64,000 bases of DNA from Streptomyces rimosus (GTDB lineage Bacteria > Actinomycetota > Actinomycetes > Streptomycetales > Streptomycetaceae): contig NZ_CP023688.1 in the NCBI RefSeq assembly GCF_008704655.1, positions 2,604,001 through 2,668,000 of the forward strand, in the 5' to 3' direction. The notes beneath the pieces were generated by a model that worked only from the letters and a program-made list of their open reading frames with translations, did not search any database and was not told the DNA's origin. The first letter of the stretch is position 1, and every line of letters begins with the position of its first letter. Made by a program: the position numbers and the translations under genes. Below are positions 17,770 through 25,201 of this stretch, in pieces.

Positions 17770-18084
17770 TCAGCCCATCGTGACCTTGTTCTCGGCCTCG
17801 GCGTCCTGGTAGGCACCCCGAGTCTTGTGCGACTTCTCGCCGAACTGGTTGACCAACTTCTCGATCAGGTCGACCAGGCCCTCGATTTGCGTTTTCATCT
17901 TGTCGTGAGCGTGGTAAAGCTCCGGCGCCTCTTTGAAATTTTCGCCCAACGCGCCCTGCGGCAAGTACGTGCTGTTCTTCGAGTGGTTCTGAGCGGTACC
18001 CATCTCCTTCAGGACATGGTTCAGCTCCTTCACCACCTGATCCAACGCGTCCAGATCGACGCCATACTCTTGATTCCTGCCCAT
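17770..18084 (-). CDS. ESX-like small helical protein
   Basis: The 104-residue protein is almost wholly alpha-helical, with no signal peptide or membrane segment. It opens YGVDLDALDQVVKELNHVLK and has a mid-protein break around PQGALGENF in place of a clear WxG. Length and helical hairpin shape match WXG100-family proteins. ATG 18084 follows a strong GGGGAGG site and starts two bases after the mycP stop, so it is co-translated with mycP and lies 58 bases before the PPE-like gene. It is a likely partner for that protein. Confidence 0.7.
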   Translation of the reverse strand: MGRNQEYGVDLDALDQVVKELNHVLKEMGTAQNHSKNSTYLPQGALGENFKEAPELYHAHDKMKTQIEGLVDLIEKLVNQFGEKSHKTRGAYQDAEAENKVTMG

Positions 18085-18086
18085 GC

Positions 18087-19370
18087 TCAGGCCTCCCCGT
18101 GTGTTCTGATTCCGGTCTTGCGGCGCCAGTCGCGCAGTGCGATCGAGGTGCCGACGACCGCGGCGACGGCCAGTGCGCCGCCGCCGATGATGTAGATGGC
18201 GATGCGGGTCTGCCGTTCCTCGGGGCTTTCGCCGATGGTGAGGACGGCAGGCTGGATGTTGGCGCCGGTGCCGGCCGGGTTGGAGTTGGTGTCCGGCTTG
18301 GGTTCGGCGGTGGGCTTGGTGTTGTCGTTCAGGGCCGCTACCGGGTCGACGACGCCCCAGCCGATGTTGTGGTCGCGGTTCTTGCGTACGCGTTCGGCGG
18401 TCTTCTCCAGGTGCCAGATGACCTCGCTCGGCTTCCACTCCTGGTGTTGGGCCTTGTTGCGGCCGATGAGGAGGGCCGCGGCGCCGGCGGCGTAGGGGGC
18501 GGCGAAGCTGGTGCCCTGGTCGACGCAGTTGCCGCCCTTGGGAACGGTGGAGACCATGTCCACGCCGGGAGCGGCGATGTCGACGAAGGAGCCGGCCTGT
18601 GAGAAGGGCGCGCGCTCGTTGTTGCGGTCGGATGCCGCGACGGCCATGACGTTGCTGTTGGGGAACGCGGCGGGGTACATCTCCTTCTCGCCGCCGTCCG
18701 CGCCGCCGTTGCCCGCCGAGGCGACGATCAGGACGCCGGCCTGCTCGGCCTTGTCGACCGCCTGCCGGAGGGTGGGGAGGAACCTCGGGTCCGCCGCCGT
18801 GCCCTGGGAGATGTTGATGATGTCGACGCCCGCCTTGACGGCGGCGTCTATGGCCTTGGCGAGGTTTTCGGCGGTGCCGCCCTTTTCCTTGTCCGTCTGC
18901 TGGAGCGGGAGGATCTTCGCGCCGGGTGCGATGCCGTAGAAGCCCGAGTCGGGGACCTGCTGGGCGGCGATGATGCCGGCGACCTTGGTCCCGTGGCCGA
19001 CCTGGTCCTCGGTGGCCTTGCCGCCGGTGAAGCTCTGGCCGGCGGAGGCCAGTGCCGGTTTCACCTGCTTGTTGCCGGCGTCGACGCCCGTGTCGATGAC
19101 GGCGACCTTGACCCCTTCGCCCTTTCCGTACGCCCACATCTGCTTGGTGAGCAGGCGCTGGAGCGACCACGGGGTTTCTTTGATGTTGTCGGCACCGAAG
19201 TTGCACTGCCCGTTGTTCAGCGGCACGTTCGTGTCCGCGAGAGCCGGGGCGGCGGTGGTCGCGGTCAGGCCGACGGCGCAGACCGCACCGGCCAGGGCCA
19301 CCGCCGCTCGACGGCGGTGGGCGGCTCGGTGGCCATTGGCACGAGGTCCCACGGGTTGTCTGCTCTCCAT
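18087..19370 (-). CDS. mycP: Mycosin, type VII secretion serine protease
   Basis: This 427-residue subtilisin-like protease has an N-terminal signal segment (about 21-46) and a C-terminal membrane anchor (about 390-412). The catalytic triad is Asp93 (AVIDTGVD), His126 (GHGTKVAG) and Ser288 (GTSFAAPYAAG); Asn221 is in ASAGNGG. It has the canonical mycosin length and motif set, unlike the two tailed copies further along. MycP caps the ESX membrane complex on the outer face and cleaves substrates. No clear ribosome site precedes ATG 19370; GTG at codon 7 is an alternative. It heads the operon mycP, small ESX-like gene, PPE-like gene. Confidence 0.9.
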   Translation of the reverse strand: MESRQPVGPRANGHRAAHRRRAAVALAGAVCAVGLTATTAAPALADTNVPLNNGQCNFGADNIKETPWSLQRLLTKQMWAYGKGEGVKVAVIDTGVDAGNKQVKPALASAGQSFTGGKATEDQVGHGTKVAGIIAAQQVPDSGFYGIAPGAKILPLQQTDKEKGGTAENLAKAIDAAVKAGVDIINISQGTAADPRFLPTLRQAVDKAEQAGVLIVASAGNGGADGGEKEMYPAAFPNSNVMAVAASDRNNERAPFSQAGSFVDIAAPGVDMVSTVPKGGNCVDQGTSFAAPYAAGAAALLIGRNKAQHQEWKPSEVIWHLEKTAERVRKNRDHNIGWGVVDPVAALNDNTKPTAEPKPDTNSNPAGTGANIQPAVLTIGESPEERQTRIAIYIIGGGALAVAAVVGTSIALRDWRRKTGIRTHGEA

Positions 19371-19492
19371 GTGTGGCGGATTCGGTGGAGGTGCGGAGGA
19401 GGAGTCGAGGGGAGGGTGAAGGAATGGGGGACGCGCGGGGGGGGGCGTACGAGAAGGCGCGTGGGAACGGGCGAGGTCGGCCGGACCGCGTA

Positions 19493-19525
19493 AGGGCGGG
19501 CGCACTGGTGCAGCGCGCCCGCCCT
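19493..19525 (-). terminator. Terminator after the WXG100 pair
   Basis: A perfect 11-base stem (19493-19503 with 19515-19525) and 11-base loop lie 71 bases past the second WXG100 gene, separating the small-substrate operon from mycP. Confidence 0.65.
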
Positions 19526-19595
19526 CATTCACCACTGTGCGAGCCTTCGTGGCTGCTCAGCCGTTGTGCCGTGGCTGTCTGTGGACAGCGACGGG

Positions 19596-19886
19596 TCAGC
19601 TCCAGATCTGAGCGTTCTTGGACTCGGTGCTCTGGTAGTTCTGAGCGGCCTGGTCCAGGGCCTTGGCGATGGCTTCCAAGGTCGAGTGCAGGGAAGCGGC
19701 GCGCTGGTCCCACTCGCGCTGCCGGGCCTGGTAGCCCTCCTGCGCGGAACCTTCCCAGCTGGCGGCGATCTTCTTGACGCCCGACTCGAGGTCGTCGAGC
19801 TGGGTACGGATGTTGTTGGCCGTTCCGCGCACGTCGGAGGCGGCCTGGGAGATCGTCGCGAAATTGACGAGGATCTGGCCGGACAT
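19596..19886 (-). CDS. esxB: WXG100 family secreted protein (EsxB-like)
   Basis: The 96-residue helical hairpin protein has the WxG motif in ASWEGSAQEGY (Trp near 44). There is no signal peptide. The family forms antiparallel four-helix heterodimers that are recognised and exported by the ESX machine; Streptomyces homologues affect sporulation. ATG 19886 is behind GAGGAGA. It lies 131 bases after the second WXG100 gene and probably pairs with it. Which of the two is EsxA and which EsxB is assigned by general resemblance only. Confidence 0.8.
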   Translation of the reverse strand: MSGQILVNFATISQAASDVRGTANNIRTQLDDLESGVKKIAASWEGSAQEGYQARQREWDQRAASLHSTLEAIAKALDQAAQNYQSTESKNAQIWS

Positions 19887-20017
19887 TGGGTCTCCTCAGG
19901 GAGTTGATCTGGTCGATTCACACGCCGCGGCAGAACGGCCGGCCCAGAGCCGCCGAGGCGGTGGGCCGGGGTGCGCTGCGGCGAAGTGGGCGCGCCGCGG
20001 CGGGCGGCGCGGTCCCG

Positions 20018-20341
20018 TCATCCGAAGGGCGAGGCCTGCGCGGAGACGTGGGACATCGACTGGGCCTGCTCCTCTTCCGAGGCCACGTAGTTCTTCGTGG
20101 TGGCGTCGATCGCTTCCTTGATCTCGTTCAGCAGCTGGTTCAGGCGCTTGGCGTCATCGTTGACCTGAGACTGCAGCTGGTGGTACGAGGAGGCCGCAGC
20201 ACCCTTCCACCCAGACGTGATGCCCTCGACGACCCCGTTCAGACGAGTGATCTCGCCCTGGATCGACTGGTTGACGGAGGCGATACGGCCGCTGAATGCG
20301 ACCATCTCCTCCTCAGTGGTTGTGAACTGCTGACCTGCCAT
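20018..20341 (-). CDS. esxA: WXG100 family secreted protein (EsxA-like)
   Basis: The 107-residue ESX protein has WxG in SGWKGAAASSYHQL (Trp near 45) between two amphipathic helices. The C-terminal tail is flexible. ATG 20341 is preceded by GGGGGAC at good spacing. It is the first gene of the small-substrate operon, with a 400-base leader holding palindromes at 20454-20495 and the terminator of eccB. It is likely to form a heterodimer with the 19596-19886 product. Confidence 0.8.
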   Translation of the reverse strand: MAGQQFTTTEEEMVAFSGRIASVNQSIQGEITRLNGVVEGITSGWKGAAASSYHQLQSQVNDDAKRLNQLLNEIKEAIDATTKNYVASEEEQAQSMSHVSAQASPFG

Positions 20342-20453
20342 AAGTCAACGTCCCCCATGAGACTCGTACGTCGTGCCGGGGTCCGTCGCTGAAGAGGCCC
20401 CCCGGTCGGCATCTCCTGCTGACGCCTTCCGCCACTTTAACCACTCCATACGC

Positions 20454-20495
20454 CTGTTCCCAACAGCGGGTGGGAGGTTGTGACGGGATCACAAC
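20454..20495. promoter_or_regulatory. Two palindromes upstream of the WXG100 operon
   Basis: CTGTT-CCC-AACAG (20454-20466) and GTTGTGA-CGGGA-TCACAAC (20477-20495) are two perfect inverted repeats spaced 10 bases apart, 113-154 bases ahead of the WXG100 start at 20341. They look like operators. The second recalls TGTGA/TCACA-type sites but has an odd 5-base centre. The rest of 20342-20665 holds no gene. Confidence 0.45.
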
Positions 20496-20665
20496 AATGC
20501 CAACTGACCGGTACGGAATGCCGATTCGATGGAAACGGACAGAAGTATTTCTTTCGGTCAGAGGGAGGAGGGAAGGGGGATGAGATCAAGAAGAGAGCAA
20601 GGGGTGGGAGGAAGCGAAGGGGAGATGGTGCGGAGATCTGGGGAGAGAGCCGTGGAGGGGCGAGG

Positions 20666-20699
20666 GCCTGACGCCGATCCGTGGTGACCGGCGTCAGGC
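20666..20699 (-). terminator. Terminator after eccB
   Basis: A perfect 11-base stem (20666-20676 with 20689-20699) and 12-base loop lie 40 bases beyond the eccB stop codon. Confidence 0.65.
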
Positions 20700-20738
20700 A
20701 GCGGGCGGCATAAGCGCCGGGGGCCGCTTTCGTCCCGA

Positions 20739-22370
20739 TCAGGAGCTCTGCGGCTTCTTCGCGCTCTGTGTGTTCAGCTCGGGGCCTTCGGAGAGCAGTT
20801 GCGACCACGCCTTGTCGACCGTCGGCGGGTGGACGCTTTCGTACCCGAGGTGGACCTGCGCCTGGTCCTGTTCCTTCTCGGCGTTGCCCGCCTTGTTGGC
20901 GCTGTCGTTGTTCCGGGGAATCGAGTAGCGCAGGCCGGTGTCGGTCACCAGGAACAGCGAGCCGGTCTTCGCGGTGCCGGACACCTGCTGGTAGAGCAGA
21001 CCGCTGCCGGGGGTGACATATGAGGACGAACCCGCGGCGATGTTGGCCGGGTAGTCCTTGCCGACCCAGGTCGACATCTTGGGCACGCCGCCTTCGAAGC
21101 CCAGGCGCTTGCCCGCGCCGTTGGCGTACTCGACGTTGCTGCCGTGGTAGACGCTGCAGGCGACGTCGGCGCCGGACTTCTGGTCGCCGAGGCCGGAGTT
21201 CTGCTTGGTGGCGGCCGCGTTCGCCATGGTCACCGCCTCGGAGGGCCACAGGTCGGTGCCCGGCTGATCGGACAGGTACTGGACGACCTGTCCGTTCTCG
21301 TCACGCTTGGGGTCGATGGCGGACGTGGAGACCGTGTGCGGCGTCAGCTTCGAGCCGTCCTTGTTGACGTCCGTGGCGTTCGGCCCCTCCAGCAGGAGCT
21401 TGGCCATGAAGTTCGACACCTTCACCAGGCCGTCGGGCAGGACGACGTACTTGTCGCCGGCGTTGGTCTGGAGGATGTTGCCGATGACGCTGTACTTGGC
21501 GGGCACGCCCTTGACGGGCGCGGGGCGGCCGGCGCCGGGAATGCGGGGCATAACGAGCGGCACCGGGCTCTTGATGAGGGTGTTCATCCATTCGGACGAC
21601 ACCTTCTGCGGCTGCGCGTCCCCGAAGATGACCTGGCGCAGCTTGGCGTTCGCCTGTTCCTTCAGCGCCGGTGTGACGCCCGGCTGGCCCTTGGTCGCGT
21701 CGAAGGCGAAGGCCACGCCGTTGTTGTCGACCAGGAACTTCTCGCCCTCGGGGTTCTCCACGTACAGCGCCTGGTGCAGATCCAGCTTCCCCTGGTTCTC
21801 CACCCGCGCCTTGTCCTTGCCGCCCAGGACGAACACCGCCTGCTGCGACTTGCTGTTCTCGCCGCTGCCCGGGCGGTCGCAGACCGCCCAGACCTTCGGG
21901 GTGCCGGCCTCCTTCTCGGTGGGGAGGCGGTCGGGGGCGTACGGGATTCCGATCGCGGGGCCGTGCGGGATTTTTCCGTCGAGTTCCTCTTCCTTCACCT
22001 TTACGACCTGAAACTTCTTCGGGTCCAGAAGGAGTTTGGCGGAGGCCAGGTTGAGGATCGGGTGCAGGAGTTTCTGGGTGCTGCCGTTTTCGCCCTTGCT
22101 GTTCAGGACGACATACCGGGTGGTGGACTTGTCGCCGACGATGACGTTTTGTGCGGGCGTGTCCCAGCCCTTCGGGGCGACCGGCTTGAGGATGCCGCAG
22201 GCGCCGAAGCCCACGGTGACGACCAGGCCGAGCAGGATGCTCGGGAGCACGGCCTTGAGCGGTCGCGGCGCACTCTCGATCGAGCCGTTCGGCAGCGGCT
22301 TCAGAAATGCCGCAGTCGTCCGCTTTCGAGCGAACGAATACGCATTCAGCTCGTCCCGACGTGATGCCAT
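20739..22370 (-). CDS. eccB: Type VII secretion protein EccB
   Basis: The 543-residue ESX core component has a short cytoplasmic N-terminus opening with SRRDELNAYSFARKR, typical of EccB. One membrane helix (about 40-61) is followed by a large extracytoplasmic domain with repeated folds and paired Cys (WAVCDRPG, VACSVYHG). EccB joins EccC, EccD and EccE in the inner-membrane pore and binds MycP outside. ATG 22370 follows GGGGAGAG. The frame stays open upstream through antisense of eccE, which is composition only. It is divergent from eccE with a 216-base shared promoter region. Confidence 0.92.
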   Translation of the reverse strand: MASRRDELNAYSFARKRTTAAFLKPLPNGSIESAPRPLKAVLPSILLGLVVTVGFGACGILKPVAPKGWDTPAQNVIVGDKSTTRYVVLNSKGENGSTQKLLHPILNLASAKLLLDPKKFQVVKVKEEELDGKIPHGPAIGIPYAPDRLPTEKEAGTPKVWAVCDRPGSGENSKSQQAVFVLGGKDKARVENQGKLDLHQALYVENPEGEKFLVDNNGVAFAFDATKGQPGVTPALKEQANAKLRQVIFGDAQPQKVSSEWMNTLIKSPVPLVMPRIPGAGRPAPVKGVPAKYSVIGNILQTNAGDKYVVLPDGLVKVSNFMAKLLLEGPNATDVNKDGSKLTPHTVSTSAIDPKRDENGQVVQYLSDQPGTDLWPSEAVTMANAAATKQNSGLGDQKSGADVACSVYHGSNVEYANGAGKRLGFEGGVPKMSTWVGKDYPANIAAGSSSYVTPGSGLLYQQVSGTAKTGSLFLVTDTGLRYSIPRNNDSANKAGNAEKEQDQAQVHLGYESVHPPTVDKAWSQLLSEGPELNTQSAKKPQSS

Positions 22371-22586
22371 TGTTGCTTTCTCTCCCCGCCTGTCGGATCC
22401 ACCGTGGACCGCCCCCGGCACTGAGGCCGCAGCGCCCTCTACTATGCCGTGTGTCGATCGACCCGTACGGTACGGGTGCCACCTTCCGGCGCACCAGTCT
22501 CGACAACGGTACTGAGGCCGGGAAGACATACCGCTCAGAGGCACAATGCTCGGAGCCACATCATCAGTAGAGGAGCAGGCCGGGGG

Positions 22587-23969
22587 ATGTCCAGCGCCAC
22601 CAGGGCTCGACGCCGCAATGGACGGCAACAGCAGCAACAGCCTTCCGCCGCGCCGCAATACGCGGGAAATGCGGGCCAAAACGGTATAGCTCCGGGCAAT
22701 GGAGGAAATGGGAGCCGGGGTGGTGGCGCGGACCGGCCGGCCGGCCCGGTGGTGCCCCGGTTGCGCGCGCAGGCCGGCAGCATCGGCGGCGTCCGTGTGC
22801 AGCAGCTCGCGATCATCGAGATCGCCGCGGCGCTGGTGCTGGTGGGGTGGGCGATCCATCCCGTCGCCCTGACCGTCGCCGCGGTGGTGGCGGCGGTCCT
22901 CGTCGTCTTCGCCCTCGGACGGCGCCGGCGCATTCCGCTGCCGGAGTGGATCACGACGGTGCGGGCGATGAAGCGCCGCGCCAAGCAGGGTGGTTCGGCC
23001 GGCGGCACCGTCGGTGTCGACCCGGCGTTCGCGCCGCTCGTGGAGTGCGACCCCGCGCTGCGTACGTACGAGTACACCGACGCGGAGCAGCGGGCGATCG
23101 GCTTTGTCGGTGACGGTACGTTCCTGACCGCCATCGTCCAGGTGGAGGGCCGCGACGAGCCGCTGCGCCCGCAGAGCGGCAGCCGTCCGCTGCCGATGGA
23201 CGTGCTGCACACCGCGCTGGACGTGGAGGACATTCACCTCGAATCGGTGCAGTTCGTGCAGTACACCCAGCCCGCGCCCGCCCCGCACCTGCCCGAGCAG
23301 GCCGTCGCCGCCCGCTCCTACGCGCCGCTCCAGGCGCAGACGAAGACCCCGGCCCTGCAGCTGACCTGGATCGCGCTCAAGCTGGACCCGGAGCTGTGCG
23401 CGGAGGCCATCGAGGCGCGCGGCGGCGGCATCGACGGGGCGCAGCGGTCGCTGCTGCGCGCCGCCGACCAGCTCGTCAGCCGGCTCTCCGCGCACGGTGT
23501 ACGGGCCAAGGTGCTCGCCGAGCGCGAGGTGGTCGCGGCGGTCGGCACCGCGGTGTGCGTCAGCCCGCGGGCCGCGAACGGCGCCATGGGCCGCGACGGC
23601 CGCGCCGCACGGCGCACCCAGGAGACGGTGCGCGCCATGCGCTGCGACGACCGCTGGCACACCACGTACTGGATCGGCCGCTGGCCCCAGCTCGGCCAGG
23701 GCGGCACGCCGCTGGCGGGCATCGTCCAGCTGCTCAACAGCACCCCGGCGATGGCGAGCACCTTCGCGCTGACCGCCTCGCACGGCAGCGGCCGGGCGCC
23801 CGCCATCTCGGGCTACGTCCGCCTCTCGACCCGCAGCGAGAACGAGTTGACCGCCGCGCAGAGCGAGTTGGAGCGCCGTTCCGGCTCCGTGAAGGTCGGT
23901 CTCGTACGGCTGGACCGTGAGCAGCTCCCCGGCCTGCTGGCCACGCTCCCCCTCGGAGGTACCCGCTGA
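22587..23969 (+). CDS. eccE: Type VII secretion protein EccE
   Basis: The 460-residue membrane protein has a Gln/Gly/Asn-rich N-terminal 60 residues. Two adjacent helices (about 74-90 and 92-110) follow, then a cytoplasmic domain of about 350 residues with the YWIGRWPQ and LASTF-type motifs seen in EccE. EccE sits at the periphery of the ESX membrane complex. ATG 22587 has GAGGAGCAGG upstream. The stop TGA overlaps the next ATG, and CGGAGGT inside its end drives the next gene, so the two are coupled. Confidence 0.85.
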   Translation: MSSATRARRRNGRQQQQQPSAAPQYAGNAGQNGIAPGNGGNGSRGGGADRPAGPVVPRLRAQAGSIGGVRVQQLAIIEIAAALVLVGWAIHPVALTVAAVVAAVLVVFALGRRRRIPLPEWITTVRAMKRRAKQGGSAGGTVGVDPAFAPLVECDPALRTYEYTDAEQRAIGFVGDGTFLTAIVQVEGRDEPLRPQSGSRPLPMDVLHTALDVEDIHLESVQFVQYTQPAPAPHLPEQAVAARSYAPLQAQTKTPALQLTWIALKLDPELCAEAIEARGGGIDGAQRSLLRAADQLVSRLSAHGVRAKVLAEREVVAAVGTAVCVSPRAANGAMGRDGRAARRTQETVRAMRCDDRWHTTYWIGRWPQLGQGGTPLAGIVQLLNSTPAMASTFALTASHGSGRAPAISGYVRLSTRSENELTAAQSELERRSGSVKVGLVRLDREQLPGLLATLPLGGTR

Positions 23970-24817
23970 TGGCGACGCCCACCTACCAGCCCCGCGCCAC
24001 CCCGAGCAGCGACGGCTGGCGCAATCCCCCCATCGGCGGCGCGCCCGCGGGGGGCGGGCCGCGGCTCTCGCACGAGCCCCGTCCCGACGAGCGGCAGGCG
24101 GCGCCCACGGGGCCGCGCCCGCAGCCCGGTTTCGGCCTGCGCGGCCCACGGCGCAGTCCGCACGTGCTCACCGCCGAGTCGCTGGGGTCGCTGACCCTGC
24201 CGGTCGCCGAGGACGGCGTCATCGTCGGCATCGACCCGCAGAACCAGCCCGCGGTGCTGAGCCTGCTGCGGCCCAACCCGCTCGAGGTGGCGCTGGTGGG
24301 CAGCATGTGGCTGGCGCAGGTGCTGGCGCTGCGTACGGTCGCCACCGGCGCGCGGGTCGCCGTCGAGACCGCGCGGCCGCCCGCCTGGGGGCAGATGGCG
24401 CAGGCCGCGGGTGGCGGGCAGCAGTGCGTCTCGGTCCACGAGGTACGGCAGATCGCGCCGCAGGGGCCGTCGGTCTCCAGCCCCGTCCTGGTCGTACGGG
24501 ACATGGGCGCGCGCCCGCCGCGCAACCAGCTGGCGCCGAGCCCCTGGCAGACCGTCCTGACCGTGCTGCCGTTCCTGGGGCCGCGATCTCCGCAGATGCT
24601 GGCCCGCGCCGACCTGGTGTGCCTGCAGCGGCTGTCGCCGGAGGAGGCCGAGGTGGTGACGCGCACCATGCGGCTGCCCGCGCAGATAGGACAGGTGCTG
24701 CCGACGCTCAGCGACAACGCGATGCTCTGGTGCACGCGGGACAGCCACGAGTTCGTGATGACGCAGCCCACCGAAGCGGAGACGCAGCTGCTCGGCCAAC
24801 CGCGGCGGATGGACTGA
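23969..24817 (+). CDS. ESX-associated protein of unknown function
   Basis: The 282-residue soluble protein has a disordered Pro/Gly/Arg-rich N-terminus (1-65) and then a compact domain. It has motifs LGSLTLPVAEDGVIVGID, LRPNPLEVALVG and TMRLPAQIGQVLPTL. No signal peptide or strong membrane helix is seen. It starts on the last base of the eccE stop (TGATG) with a strong ribosome site, so its amount is tied to EccE, and a role at the secretion complex is likely. I do not recognise the family. Confidence 0.65.
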   Translation: MATPTYQPRATPSSDGWRNPPIGGAPAGGGPRLSHEPRPDERQAAPTGPRPQPGFGLRGPRRSPHVLTAESLGSLTLPVAEDGVIVGIDPQNQPAVLSLLRPNPLEVALVGSMWLAQVLALRTVATGARVAVETARPPAWGQMAQAAGGGQQCVSVHEVRQIAPQGPSVSSPVLVVRDMGARPPRNQLAPSPWQTVLTVLPFLGPRSPQMLARADLVCLQRLSPEEAEVVTRTMRLPAQIGQVLPTLSDNAMLWCTRDSHEFVMTQPTEAETQLLGQPRRMD

Positions 24818-25201
24818 CGGCCCGGCACGACGCACGCACGGCGCGGGCGTCCGCGGGCCCCGCATGGGGCGGCCGCGGGCCCGCGCCCCGTGCGTTGTCG
24901 TACGTACGGCCGCGTGACCGAGCCGGTTCGGACCGGCGGCGAATGACGGGCCGGCGGATGCGCCCATCGGTGCGCCGGTGGGTTGCCAAGACGAGATGAC
25001 ATCGACTGCCGTTCGAGGCCGACTGTTGATTAGGCTGTATTGGAGAGCCGCAGGGGCACACCGACGGCTGCCGATACGGGGATGGAGACAGTTAGTGTTG
25101 GCGCAACCCGGGGTGGTGTGTTCCGACGTCCGCTACATCCGATTGATCCGCCTGTATCCGGTCCTGCCGTTCAGGTGCGTTTCAGTACACCAGGAGGCAC
25201 A
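24818..25201. other. Intergenic leader of the MinD-like gene
   Basis: These 384 bases hold no credible gene. Near 25025-25040 the sequence becomes locally AT-richer (TTGATTAGGCTGTAT), a possible -10 area, but no convincing -35 was found. An AGGAGG ribosome site at 25192-25197 fixes the downstream start. Confidence 0.5.

Noticed and set aside
20477..20495. A Crp binding site
   Set aside because: The half-sites TGTGA/TCACA are right, but the centre is five bases, not six. It is kept only as an unassigned operator candidate.
22371..24149. N-terminal extension of eccB to 24149
   Set aside because: The extension is antisense to eccE with no family similarity. EccB homologues start at SRRDELNAYSFARK, and GGGGAGAG precedes ATG 22370.
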